A DNA stretch of 64,000 bases from Desulfovibrio piger (GTDB lineage: Bacteria > Desulfobacterota > Desulfovibrionia > Desulfovibrionales > Desulfovibrionaceae): contig NZ_LT630450.1 of the NCBI RefSeq assembly GCF_900116045.1, forward strand, positions 341,501 to 405,500, given 5' to 3'. Position numbers and translations under genes: made by a program. This document shows positions 40,468-49,250 of the stretch, one piece after another. A model generated the notes under the pieces. That model was not told the origin of the DNA and did not search any database. It saw only the letters and a list, made by a program, of their open reading frames with translations. Positions within the stretch are counted from its first letter, which is position 1. The number at the start of each line of letters is the position of its first letter.

Positions 40468-42048
40468 CTATTTCCCTTCAAAGTACATTCTGGTGAACGG
40501 CACTTCGTACTGGGTCTGGTTGAACCCCACCCCCTTGAGGCGCTTGGTGAAGAGCGCCTTGTTGGTCTCGTAGGTCAGGGGGATGTAGATGGCGTCCTCA
40601 TGCAGATGGGTCAGGGCAAAGGTGAAAAGCTCCTGCCTGCGGACCGGGTCGGTGGAGGACATGATCTCCGTGATGGCCGCATCGATCTGGGCCTTGTCGG
40701 GCAGGGAGAGCTGGGCGGCATAGTCGCCGTAGACGCGCTGGCGCATGGCGGCCATGGAAGACTGCGGGTCGTAAGGCATGCCCCAGCATATGTTGAAGAT
40801 CATGTCGAACAGGCCGTTCTTCATGTTGTCGCGATAGGACTGTTCTTCCTCGCCGCGCAGGCTCACCCTGATGCCGAGCTTGCCGTATTCATGCTGCAGG
40901 TATTCGGCGATGGTCTTTTCCGTCACGCTGTTGCTGTTGTAGAGCAGCCCCAGCTCCATGCGTTTGCCGTCCTTCCGGCGAATGCCGTCGGAGCCGGGTT
41001 TCCAGCCGGCCTCGTCCAGTATCCTGGCGGCTTTGGCCATGTCATATTCATAGGGCTTCAGGTCGATGTCGCAATAGGGGACGCTGCGGGCATACAGCGT
41101 GTCCGCGGGGAGTTCGGTATTGTGGAACACGCCCCTGGCGATGGCGACGCGGTTGGTGGCATGCTGCAGGGCCTTGCGGACATGGATGTCGGCAAGTACG
41201 GGATTCTGGCCGTTGAGGACGATGTGCCGGGTGGAGGTGGGGGCGGAAAGGGCGACGCCGAATCCCTTGCTGTCCCTGTATTTGTTCAGGGCATCGGCAT
41301 CCAGCATGTTCTTGCCCCAGATCAGGTCGATCTCGCCTTTTTCCAGGGCCAGGATGCGCGTCTGGTTGTCAGGGATGACCTTGACCACCACACGCTTGAT
41401 CCTGGGCTGTTCGCCCCAGTAGGTCTCATTGGCCTCGAACACGGTGTATTCGTCCGTGACGACCTTGGTCAGCTTGTAGGGCCCGGTGCCCACATAGGCT
41501 GTCACGCCGTCCTTGGTGGAGCCGTTCTTCATGGCCTTGGGCGAGATGATGGCAAAGGGGCGGGTCACGCCCAGTTCCGTGAGCATGGGCCAGTAGGGGG
41601 CTTTCATGAAGATGCGGAATGTATGGGCATCGGGGGCATCCACCTTTTCCAGCAGATGCATCATCTCCAGCCAGGTATGGCGGGCGCGGTTCTCAAGGAT
41701 GGCGTCGAAGTTGGCCTTGACGGCAAACGCATCGCACGGGGTCCCGTCGGTGAACGTGACCCCCTTGCGGATATGGAAGGTGTAGACCTTGCCGTCGGCG
41801 GAGATATCCCAGCTTTCGGCCAGGCAGGGCTTGTAGCCGTCGGCCGTGATGTCCACCAGGGTCTCGAAGAGCATTTCCTGGGCGTACATCTCACCGGCAT
41901 ACAGGTGAGGATTGAGATCCCGGACATCCCGGTAATTGACGAAATTCAGGGTGTCGTCCGCGGCCCGGGCATCAAGGCCGGGCAACAGGAACGCCCCCGC
42001 CAGGGCCAGGGACACGGCCAGTTTGCCGAATGTGGAATGAATGGTCAT
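40468..42048 (-). CDS. nikA: Nickel-type ABC transporter substrate-binding protein (NikA-like)
   Basis: 526 residues. A signal peptide (about 1-29, cleaved near DARA-ADD) precedes an SBP_bac_5 protein. Stretches such as DLNPHLYAGEMYAQEMLFE, NRARHTWLEM, GTGPYKL and the ICWGMPYDPQSSM segment correspond to E. coli NikA (LNPHLY, RHAWLEL, GTGPW, TWGAPYDP), better than to DppA or OppA. In E. coli NikA nickel is bound as a complex with histidine. Nickel would feed NiFe hydrogenases. It is the first gene of the unit, with SD GAAGGAC. A broader metal-ligand or peptide specificity remains possible. Confidence 0.85.
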   Translation of the reverse strand: MTIHSTFGKLAVSLALAGAFLLPGLDARAADDTLNFVNYRDVRDLNPHLYAGEMYAQEMLFETLVDITADGYKPCLAESWDISADGKVYTFHIRKGVTFTDGTPCDAFAVKANFDAILENRARHTWLEMMHLLEKVDAPDAHTFRIFMKAPYWPMLTELGVTRPFAIISPKAMKNGSTKDGVTAYVGTGPYKLTKVVTDEYTVFEANETYWGEQPRIKRVVVKVIPDNQTRILALEKGEIDLIWGKNMLDADALNKYRDSKGFGVALSAPTSTRHIVLNGQNPVLADIHVRKALQHATNRVAIARGVFHNTELPADTLYARSVPYCDIDLKPYEYDMAKAARILDEAGWKPGSDGIRRKDGKRMELGLLYNSNSVTEKTIAEYLQHEYGKLGIRVSLRGEEEQSYRDNMKNGLFDMIFNICWGMPYDPQSSMAAMRQRVYGDYAAQLSLPDKAQIDAAITEIMSSTDPVRRQELFTFALTHLHEDAIYIPLTYETNKALFTKRLKGVGFNQTQYEVPFTRMYFEGK

Positions 42049-42355
42049 GCAGTCCGTCCTTCGTTTTGGAATAGAATTTTATTTTCATTTCCACAATACC
42101 TATGCCACAGACTGCCGATGCCGCAAAATACTTTTTTCCCATTGCCCGTGATAGGAAGGGGGAATCACCCCCGGGTGCGGCGCATGGGGCCCCGGCGGGG
42201 CCGTTCTCCCATGCGGCAAACAGGCATGTGAGGAGAGCACGGGCTGCCTGGCGTCCTCATGCCCGCGCAGGGGTCGGGGAAAGCGGCCTGTCGGCGCAGG
42301 ATCATACGGCAAGGCCATGCGGCGCGGGCCCTGTTGCCCTGTGGTGCGTCCCCGG
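42049..42355. other. Upstream region of the nik-type operon
   Basis: About 300 bases. On the minus strand TGGCATAGGTATTGT (42093-42107) resembles a -24/-12 promoter but has GT instead of GC at -12, so it is weak. The adjoining 42065-42092 is AT-rich. No NikR-type repeat was found. The rest is GC-rich with nothing recognised. Confidence 0.25.
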
Positions 42356-43423
42356 TCACAGGGGATAGTCCGCAGCGGGTGAACCACCGCTTTCAGCCAT
42401 GTTCGCCAGCTTGCGCGGGCTGCGGTACAGACGGGTCATGGCATGGACCGTTTTTTTGACCTCCCTGCGCAGCCAGTCAGGAGCCAGCACCTGGGCCCGG
42501 TCGCCAAAGCCCAGCACCCAGGAAAGGCATTCCGCCTCGTTGTGTGCCTTGATATGCAGCGTGACGGAACCATCGTCATGGGGCTCACAACGCTGATCCC
42601 GGCTCCAGCGGCGTTCCGCGGCGTAGGTGGCGGCCTCAGGGGCAAAGCGTACGCTGACAGCGAAAGGCTCTTCTTCCGTTGCCATGATCCCCAGTCCCTC
42701 GCCGGACGGTGCGGGGATGTCCGGCAGGGCGACGGAGCTGCGTCCGGTGACGCGGCAGGCGGTGATGCGATGCAGTGCCAGCAGGGTGGGGTCATGGAAC
42801 AGGCGTTCCACCGGCCCTTCATCCGTGACCATATAGCCCTGCACGAGCAGGCTCTCGCGGTAGGCCAGCAGGCGCAGCGGCGCATACTGCCAGGTCTTTT
42901 CCTGCCGGTGCAGGGCGGCACGGTAGCTCACGGTACAGATCTGGCGTTCCCGCATGGCCCCGGTCAGACAGTCCAGCGTGGCCGCGAAGGGCCCGTAGTC
43001 GATATGGCCCTTGCTCAAGCGCCCGCCGATACCGCCGGGCGGCAGGCTTTCCGTGTCCGGCAGCAGGGCGGCCGCCTGATACAGACTGTCACGCATGACC
43101 CGGTGCATGTCGTCCGGCAGGAAGTGCAGCAGCAGTTCCCGGCAAAGGGCCAGCTGGCGCAGCCCCTCGGCATCGAGGCTCGTACAGGGGCGGTGCCTGG
43201 GTCTGTCCAGGCTGTAGGCCACCTGACGCCCCAGCTGATGCCGGACGATCTTGCCGAAATGGGAGCTTTCCAGCTGGTCGATGAGCCGGGTCACGGACTG
43301 CTTGGCGCAGTTGAGGAGCCGGGAAAGCTCCGTGAGCCGTACAGGCTGGGACGATGTCAGCAGCAGGGTGTAGAGCGAGAGCATCTTTTCCGCCGGGCGG
43401 CTCTCTGACCATTTTTTTCCCAT
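42356..43423 (-). CDS. WYL-domain transcriptional regulator
   Basis: 355 residues. An N-terminal winged HTH (about 10-70; EKMLSLYTLLLTSSQPVRLTELSRLLNCAKQSVTRLIDQLE) is followed by a WYL domain (about 145-215; the core reads YRESLLVQGYMV) and a C-terminal WCX-type extension (FAVSVRFAPEAATYAAERRW). WYL regulators respond to ligands or nucleic acids and often control defence or stress genes. SD GGAGG supports ATG 43423. It lies 103 bases after the LRV1 gene in the same direction, behind a perfect hairpin. No obvious defence gene adjoins it. Confidence 0.88.
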   Translation of the reverse strand: MGKKWSESRPAEKMLSLYTLLLTSSQPVRLTELSRLLNCAKQSVTRLIDQLESSHFGKIVRHQLGRQVAYSLDRPRHRPCTSLDAEGLRQLALCRELLLHFLPDDMHRVMRDSLYQAAALLPDTESLPPGGIGGRLSKGHIDYGPFAATLDCLTGAMRERQICTVSYRAALHRQEKTWQYAPLRLLAYRESLLVQGYMVTDEGPVERLFHDPTLLALHRITACRVTGRSSVALPDIPAPSGEGLGIMATEEEPFAVSVRFAPEAATYAAERRWSRDQRCEPHDDGSVTLHIKAHNEAECLSWVLGFGDRAQVLAPDWLRREVKKTVHAMTRLYRSPRKLANMAESGGSPAADYPL

Positions 43424-43469
43424 AAGGCCTCCTGTAGCCTGTCTTGCCTCGTTTCGGGTGAGGCGCTGT

Positions 43470-43499
43470 TGCCGGGAAGGAGCCTTTTCCTTCCCGGCA
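43470..43499 (-). terminator. Perfect 12-bp hairpin between LRV1 and the WYL gene
   Basis: TGCCGGGAAGGA and TCCTTCCCGGCA are perfect complements with a 6-base loop. No T-run follows, so it may be an mRNA 3' stabiliser or a Rho-assisted end. Confidence 0.45.
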
Positions 43500-43526
43500 G
43501 AGTATGCCCATCATGCGGGACGGGGA

Positions 43527-44372
43527 TCAGTCGTCTTCTCTTTCCTCTTCGTCCTCGTCCTCTTCCTCCTCGATCCTGCGGAGTTCTTCCAGGTTTTCCC
43601 TGGCAGCCGCTCTGACGCCGGGATCAGTGTCGGCAAGGAGCCTCGTCAGGATGGCGGCATCCTCGGTCGTATACCCCGCCAGCTCCATACGCACGGCCGG
43701 ATCAGGGAAGGAAAGCAATGCTTCCAGAACGGCATGCCGGACTTCCTGGTTGGGGATGTCTTCCACGTGCCTGGCAAGGTTGATGAGAGCCGAGGTGGAG
43801 ACCGTAAGCAGGGCAGGGATCTCGTCCAGCCGCAGGCTCCGGAAGGCGCTGCTGTTCAAGGTCAGACCAAGCCGGAGCCGTTCGCCCACCGGGATGGCGA
43901 TGGCATCAGGCAGGGCGCTGTTGGCAGCCAGGGCCTGCAGAACACGCATGTCGGGATGCTGGCGCAGGTGCAGCCATAAGGCATCACGTCTGGCAGGGGA
44001 CATGCGTTGTTCCGAAAGATCGCCTTCCAGCAGTTCGATCCAGTGCGCCAGACGGCGCAACATGAAGACATCATCGGCCTCGATGATGTCTTCTGCCTGT
44101 TTGTCCGTCAGATTCCTGATGAAATCCATGCCATCCACCAAGGCGCGCCGGACTTCCAGATCACCGGATGCCCAAAGGCGGTCCCTGTGCTCCGTTTCCA
44201 GAGCAGATCCGTCGAGCAATTCTATGGCCAGGGACGGGATATGGAGTTCCAGCAGGGCGGAAACAAGGTCCGGGTAGCCGCCCCGTCGTCCCAGGGCTCT
44301 GGCCAGACCGAGCAAAAGGTCATGGCCGATGGGGAATTCCGGGCTGTTTTCATGCAGACGCAGATACATCAT
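43527..44372 (-). CDS. Leucine-rich-repeat-variant (LRV) protein, single module
   Basis: 281 residues from ATG 44372 (SD AAGGAG); the long frame upstream to 45302 is not coding. All-helical LRV-type repeats with the PxxxVRxxLA pattern are seen (HPDMRVLQALAANSALPD; FPDPAVRMELAGYTTED; DTDPGVRAAARENL). It ends in an acidic tail (about residues 262-281). Its body, from about residue 40 to 235, parallels both halves of the next LRV protein upstream, so one ~195-residue module exists in three copies. LRV proteins resemble HEAT/ARM solenoids and probably bind protein partners; function unknown. Confidence 0.7.
   Translation of the reverse strand: MMYLRLHENSPEFPIGHDLLLGLARALGRRGGYPDLVSALLELHIPSLAIELLDGSALETEHRDRLWASGDLEVRRALVDGMDFIRNLTDKQAEDIIEADDVFMLRRLAHWIELLEGDLSEQRMSPARRDALWLHLRQHPDMRVLQALAANSALPDAIAIPVGERLRLGLTLNSSAFRSLRLDEIPALLTVSTSALINLARHVEDIPNQEVRHAVLEALLSFPDPAVRMELAGYTTEDAAILTRLLADTDPGVRAAARENLEELRRIEEEEDEDEEEREDD
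43942..43971. repeat. 30-base identical repeat, copy in LRV1 gene
   Basis: Identical to 45299-45328. It encodes the LRQHPDMRV core of an LRV repeat. A diverged third copy lies near 46119-46148. Confidence 0.85.
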
Positions 44373-44883
44373 GTCGTTCTCCTTGGTTAAGATCATGGGC
44401 AGGGGCCTGTCTGGATGTCCGGCGGCAGGCCGTTTTTGTCCCTTTGTGCCGGGGAGGGGCCGCATCACGGTGATCCGGGCATCCGCGGTTGGCCCTGCGG
44501 GGGCAGGCAAAAGACCACCGGAGCCTGTTCCGTACGGGAACGCTCTGTCGCAGGGGGGCAGACGGACCTCCTGATAGGGGCAGTATGCAGGTATAGTGTT
44601 CCATAATATGGAGACTATGAAAAAATATGTGTTGGTAAAAATAATATGCCGATTTCCTTTGTGTTGCCGTCTTGCGGAACAGGGGAAAGAAGGGGCAGCC
44701 AGCATGGTGCCGGTACGCATGACGGTATCTGGTCTGCATGTGGTTGCCGGCTCCGGCCTGCCGGGCGCTGCCGGTCGAGCCGCGCTTCCGTGCAGGAACC
44801 GTCCATGCGGGACAGGCTGACAGGTATCGTCCGCTGTGGACGGACCGGGCCGCGGCCGGAGGGGCTGCTGCCCCATGTCCGGC
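44373..44883. other. Intergenic region between the two LRV genes
   Basis: About 510 bases with no convincing gene. Around 44590-44660 the sequence is AT-rich and is the likely promoter region of LRV1. The rest is GC-rich with nothing recognised. Confidence 0.4.
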
Positions 44884-46614
44884 TCATGCGGGGGGCGTAC
44901 GCTGTTCCCACAGGAGCAGGCGTTCCCGGGCAGCCGCGCAGACCCGCAGGTCCGTATCTTCGCACAGATCCATGAGGACGGCGTGGAAAAGACGTTTGTC
45001 CTCGCTGAGGCAGAGATCTGTACCGCCACGCCCGGCCAGCGCCTGACGGACAAGGGGATCTGGATGGCGGGCCAGATAGCGGATGACATTTTTGCGTACG
45101 CCGGGCTTTTCGATGCCCCCGATCTCGCCGATGAGCTGGAGCAGCAGGGTATGCGCCGCTTTGAAGAGCAGCCCCAGCTCGCTTTGCTGCAAGCGGCTGA
45201 ACGCGGTCGTGCAGAACGGCAGGTCCTGCCGGAATCGCTCGCCCACGGAAAAGGCGTAATCCGGCGATATATGGGGATTGCAGGCCAGCGCCTCCCGGAC
45301 ACGCATGTCGGGATGCTGGCGCAGGTGCCGCCACAGCCTGTCCAATAGGGGGTCAGCTTCGGGCAGGAGGGGTTGCACTTCCTCCCTCATGCACAGGGCA
45401 AGCTGCCACAGCATGGGAACGTCGTCGGCTTTCAGGATGTCACGGACCTGCCCGGCATCCAGGTGCTGGATGAAGTGCTGTTGGCCCAGCAGGGCCCGGC
45501 GCACCTCCAGCCCTCCCGAGCTCCAGAGGCTGTCCATCTGCTCGCAGGACAGGCAGGCGGTGGCGATGATGGTCTCGGTCAGGGAGGGGATCTCCAGCGC
45601 CAGCAGCGCATCAGCCACTTCCCGCTGGCAGGGGGCAAGGGAGGCCGCCAGGGCGGCCAGCTGCCTGTAGGTGAGCGGAAGATGCTGCCCGGACGTGGCG
45701 AGCCGCAAGGAAGCGCCGCCCTTCACGGCATGATCGCTCCAGACCGGCATGGCAAATATGTCCTGCCTGGCGGCCGATCCTTCCGGCGGGACATCCGAAA
45801 AAAGCATCGGGCCGTACGGGCGCAGGGGATGGGAGCGGTGCCGTGCCATGCCGGACAGCTCCAGACGGACGACAGGATCCTTATGGTCCAGCACTCCCTG
45901 GATGAAGGTCCTGCGCACCTTCCCGTCACGGATGCACGGCACGAAAGGGAGCGCTTCGACCAGCCGCTGATAGGGGCCCTGGAGCAAAAGGCCCACGTCC
46001 TCCTGACGAAGATCGCGGAAGGTCGTCCGGCAGAACGGCAGATGCTGGCGTATCCTATCGGCAAAAGAGATGGCAAATGCCGGAGGAAGGGCGTCATTGC
46101 CGGCCAGCGCTTCACGGATGCGCATGTCGGGGTGCCCGCGCAGATGCCGCCACAGCTTTTCGTGTGTGGCCCGGGAAAGGCGGTAGGGGGATTGGGCTCT
46201 TCCCGGAAGGAGGGTGGCCAGGCGGCAGAGCAGCGGGACGTTCCCGGTCGTGAGGATATCCCGCGCCTGGCTTTCAGTCAGGCCGATGAGGAAACCGTCA
46301 CAGTCGAGCAGGGCCTGCCGGATCTCCTGGGGGCCCTGCCGCCAGAGAAAGTCCCTGTGCCTGGTCTCCAGCCGGCAGGTGTCCATCAGGTCCAGGACCA
46401 GGGAGGGGGGAGCCTGCTCCAGTAAGGAGGACAGCGGCTTCATATAGGGACGCCGCCGCAGGGATGTGCCACGCGTCATCCCGGGCCGGACACTGTCTTT
46501 TCCGCTGGTGTCCCGGCAGTGCACCACATGCTGCCGCCGGCAGGGCTCCTCCCTGGGGCAGCAGGGGCAGATCCCGGCAGTATTTCGTGAATCTTGGGGG
46601 TGCTGAGGCGTCAT
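44884..46614 (-). CDS. LRV protein with duplicated module and Cys-rich N-terminus
   Basis: 576 residues from ATG 46614, which has AGGAGG six bases upstream. Residues about 15-35 hold five cysteines (CPCCPREEPC ... C), similar in place and spacing to the iron-sulfur N-terminus of the Azotobacter LRV protein, so a 4Fe-4S cluster is possible. The remainder is two consecutive LRV modules (about 60-260 and 300-500), each matching LRV1: SLVLDLMDTCRLETRHRDFLW / SLTETIIATACLSCEQMDSLW; LWRHLRGHPDMRIREALAG / LWRHLRQHPDMRVREALAC. A shorter start at 46443 would drop the cysteines. Function unknown; LRV genes in diazotrophs lie near nif genes, which are absent here. Confidence 0.7.
   Translation of the reverse strand: MTPQHPQDSRNTAGICPCCPREEPCRRQHVVHCRDTSGKDSVRPGMTRGTSLRRRPYMKPLSSLLEQAPPSLVLDLMDTCRLETRHRDFLWRQGPQEIRQALLDCDGFLIGLTESQARDILTTGNVPLLCRLATLLPGRAQSPYRLSRATHEKLWRHLRGHPDMRIREALAGNDALPPAFAISFADRIRQHLPFCRTTFRDLRQEDVGLLLQGPYQRLVEALPFVPCIRDGKVRRTFIQGVLDHKDPVVRLELSGMARHRSHPLRPYGPMLFSDVPPEGSAARQDIFAMPVWSDHAVKGGASLRLATSGQHLPLTYRQLAALAASLAPCQREVADALLALEIPSLTETIIATACLSCEQMDSLWSSGGLEVRRALLGQQHFIQHLDAGQVRDILKADDVPMLWQLALCMREEVQPLLPEADPLLDRLWRHLRQHPDMRVREALACNPHISPDYAFSVGERFRQDLPFCTTAFSRLQQSELGLLFKAAHTLLLQLIGEIGGIEKPGVRKNVIRYLARHPDPLVRQALAGRGGTDLCLSEDKRLFHAVLMDLCEDTDLRVCAAARERLLLWEQRTPPA
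45299..45328. repeat. 30-base identical repeat, copy in LRV2 gene
   Basis: Identical to 43942-43971 in the same orientation. The two copies are 1.36 kb apart and could support recombination between the LRV genes. Confidence 0.85.
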
Positions 46615-46836
46615 ATCCATCCTCCTGTGCAGGCGCCGGGCTTGATGCAGGCGCTGCTGGCAGCAGTATGGAGGCGCATCGTTCCAGATCGTGAGATCAG
46701 TGCAAAAAAAGTGGAAATGTCCCGCAAATGCCCGGTGTGCGCACGCTGCGGGCAACAGGCAGAGGAGATGGCCACACGGGAGACAGAAGAAGAGAGGCGG
46801 AGAGAAAAGCCTGCGCGGGAGCGCGGAGCCCGGCAA

Positions 46837-46875
46837 ACACGAAAGGCGTACCGTGTTCCGGCACGCCTTTCGTGT
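46837..46875 (-). terminator. Perfect 13-bp inverted repeat ending the T3SS-linked minus operon
   Basis: ACACGAAAGGCGT and ACGCCTTTCGTGT are perfect complements with a 13-base loop, about 30 bases past the stop of the binding-protein gene. On the minus strand it is followed by TTT, a weak U-tract. Confidence 0.6.
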
Positions 46876-46905
46876 ATCGTCCGCCCCGGAGGTGGCTCCG
46901 CGGGG

Positions 46906-48060
46906 CTACTTCATCTCCTGGTAGAATTCGTCCACGGCCGCCAGCACTTCCAGCGGCGGGTTCCAGCCGATGAGCGTGGCCATGAAAAGGTTCAGGGCCA
47001 TGCTGACGGGGCTTTCGAAGACCGGTGACAGGTCACGCGGGCGCGCGCCCTTGAGGATCGCCTCCACCAGACCGGCGCTGAAGCGTCCCTCTTCGGCCGC
47101 ATTGGACTGGGCCACGCTCAGCAGGGCACCGTGGACCACATCCGGTACTCCCAGCTGGGAGAAGGTGGGGATGTGCGCATCGGCCAGAGGTTGCAGCACG
47201 TTGCGCATGGCACTGGCCTGCAGACCGACATTATAGGTAAGATAGACCGCTTCGGCCCCTTGCTCCACCAGCTTTTTATGGCAGGCCAGCAGGCGTTCGG
47301 AGGCCAGGTCCGTATCCTGGATGTCGAAGGTGTCGGTACAGCGCAGCAGGGTGACGCCCAGTTCCCTGGCGGCATCCTCGATCTCGTTGAGAGCGATGCT
47401 GCTGCGGCCTGCCGGGGTATCCTCGTAGGCGATACCGAGCTTTTTGAAGGCGAAGATGTCATGGAACAGCAGGACCTGGCGCTTGAAACGGTCCGGCTCG
47501 ATGGGAGCTATCAGATTGTCCCGACCCGAATCTTCCACCGAGGGGATGATGCCCGCGTCCACGGCATTGGTCACGGACGAGACGATGACCGGGACAGGCA
47601 GGTCCTGTGCGGCAAGATCCTGCCCGGCCCAGGTGCCGAAGGTCAGGACCATGTCCACGTCCTTCTTTTCCCGGATGCGCCGCAGGACGTCCTGGCGCAC
47701 CTTTTCCCGCTGCCGGCTGTCCCACTCGGCGGAATAGAAGCCGTCCGCCAGAAAGACAAGGCGGTTGCCGCCCGCATGCCGGTGCAGCCATTCCCACATG
47801 CCGCGGACCTCTTCGCTGTCTTTGGGCAGGGGCACATGGCCGTTCCTGATCAGACCGCGTTCCTCCAGCCCCAGGGCCAGTCCCTGGAAGATGCGCTGGT
47901 AGTCGGAAAAGGGGCCGCCCTCCACATAGATCACCCGCCATGCCTTGTCCCCGGCGGGCCGGTTCTGGTCAGCAGCGGCAAGGGCGCTGTCCCGGAGCAG
48001 CAGAGGCAGGAGAAGCAGGCAGACAAGCAGGGGCGCGACGGCGCGTCGTATCGTGTTCAT
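46906..48060 (-). CDS. ABC_sub_bind-type periplasmic binding protein
   Basis: 384 residues. A signal peptide (about 1-29) is followed by a type I periplasmic-binding fold of the ABC_sub_bind (TrpX-like) family (VDMVLTFGTWAGQDLAAQDLPVPVIVSSVTNAVDAGII; GVPDVVHGALLSVAQSNAAEEG). Relatives bind aromatic amino acids or similar small ligands. No permease or ATPase gene is beside it, so it may act as a sensor component rather than an importer. It is the last gene of the tail behind the T3SS export genes, its ATG overlapping the racemase stop by four bases (SD GGAGG). A terminator-like repeat follows. Confidence 0.82.
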   Translation of the reverse strand: MNTIRRAVAPLLVCLLLLPLLLRDSALAAADQNRPAGDKAWRVIYVEGGPFSDYQRIFQGLALGLEERGLIRNGHVPLPKDSEEVRGMWEWLHRHAGGNRLVFLADGFYSAEWDSRQREKVRQDVLRRIREKKDVDMVLTFGTWAGQDLAAQDLPVPVIVSSVTNAVDAGIIPSVEDSGRDNLIAPIEPDRFKRQVLLFHDIFAFKKLGIAYEDTPAGRSSIALNEIEDAARELGVTLLRCTDTFDIQDTDLASERLLACHKKLVEQGAEAVYLTYNVGLQASAMRNVLQPLADAHIPTFSQLGVPDVVHGALLSVAQSNAAEEGRFSAGLVEAILKGARPRDLSPVFESPVSMALNLFMATLIGWNPPLEVLAAVDEFYQEMK

Positions 48061-49250
48061 GAAACCTCCGAAAGGAACGTCGTTCCCTGATGGGGAGCGA
48101 CAGGCCGGGTACCGGGAAGGGATCGTTCCGGCAGGATGTCGTGGACGATGGTCTTGCGGATGTGGGGCATGCGGCAGGTACGGGCCACGGCCCAGTAGGA
48201 CGGGATGAAGCGGACATGATCCCCCGTCACGGGCGCCTGAGGACAGGCGCTCACGTCCAGGACGGCGTAATTGCCGCTGAAATCGGTGATCCGCCAGTCC
48301 GTCCTGGGGAGTGTGAGGCCCTGGACGTCCGTGTGCAGGCTGCCGCAGTCCACCAGCGCCCGGAGGCGTTTTCCCAGGACAGGGCAGTCGGCGGGCAGGC
48401 CCCGCCCGTTGTGGACGCTCTGGCGTGGGGGGCGGATGTCCCGTTCCGTCACTTCCAGCACCGTGGCCGTCAGGCGGAAGATGTCCTGCCGGAAATCCCC
48501 GCCCAGCAGGGCCTGGTCGCGGTACATGTCCCATCCGAGCAGCAGGGGATCCCCCATGCGGAATTCCATGATGCAGCCGGGCGGCAGATGCGGGCCGTGG
48601 CCGTGGCGGCGGGCGAACCAGTTCCAGAAGATGGTCCCGCCCAGGCTGACCCGGTGCAGGGCGTGGCCCAGCAGGTCCCCGGCCCGGGCCGCCAGCGCTT
48701 CGAGCCGGGCCATGTTTTCTTCATCCGGGCAGGTACCGTACAGACAGCCCAGATTGACGCCGATGCCCGCCACATGAGCGCCCGGGCCGCGGGCAGCACG
48801 CTGCGAGGCGGCGGCCACGGCCCGCAGCAGGGCGGGCGCCTCGTCCTGCGGGATGCCTTCGCGCATGTCGCCGATATCCACCATGAGCAGGGCCTCGTGG
48901 TGCAGGCCCGCGGCCCGGGCGGCGGCATCCAGGGCCCGGAAGGTCGCCTCGCAGGAAAAGGAGCTGCGTTCGAACAGACGGACGACATCGTCCGTCCTGT
49001 CCGGGGGCGCCAGATTGATCAGGACGCGCCCTGCGCGGGCAGGCGGCTCCTGGCCATAGAGAAGATGCTCCGTCATGTCCGCGATGCCGTGACAGCCATA
49101 GCCCTGCCTGCGCAGGAAGGCGACGATCTCCGGGTGGGAGGCCACCATCTTCAGCACGGGCAGGAAGCGGAAGCCCCAGGCCTGTTCCCGGTGCCGCACA
49201 AGGCGCAGATTATGGGCCAGGGCATCCAGATTTATTTCCAGCTCAGGCAT
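48057..49250 (-). CDS. PLP-dependent alanine/ornithine racemase-like protein (fold type III)
   Basis: 397 residues. An N-terminal alanine-racemase barrel with the PLP lysine K34 (RFLPVLKMVASHPEIVAFL), preceded by LEINLDALAHNLRLVR, and a C-terminal beta domain (RLTATVLEVTERDIRPP). The pattern is closer to the ornithine racemase/YhfX subgroup than to biosynthetic Alr. It would interconvert D and L forms of an amino acid. It overlaps the upstream unknown gene by eight bases and the binding-protein gene by four, so the three are translationally coupled. The substrate cannot be told; the co-encoded amino-acid-type binding protein hints at a shared ligand. Confidence 0.8.
   Translation of the reverse strand: MPELEINLDALAHNLRLVRHREQAWGFRFLPVLKMVASHPEIVAFLRRQGYGCHGIADMTEHLLYGQEPPARAGRVLINLAPPDRTDDVVRLFERSSFSCEATFRALDAAARAAGLHHEALLMVDIGDMREGIPQDEAPALLRAVAAASQRAARGPGAHVAGIGVNLGCLYGTCPDEENMARLEALAARAGDLLGHALHRVSLGGTIFWNWFARRHGHGPHLPPGCIMEFRMGDPLLLGWDMYRDQALLGGDFRQDIFRLTATVLEVTERDIRPPRQSVHNGRGLPADCPVLGKRLRALVDCGSLHTDVQGLTLPRTDWRITDFSGNYAVLDVSACPQAPVTGDHVRFIPSYWAVARTCRMPHIRKTIVHDILPERSLPGTRPVAPHQGTTFLSEVS

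Noticed and set aside
40468..42048. Call as dipeptide/oligopeptide binding protein DppA/OppA
   Set aside because: Several long segments parallel E. coli NikA specifically, so NikA-like was preferred; peptide specificity is still noted as an alternative.
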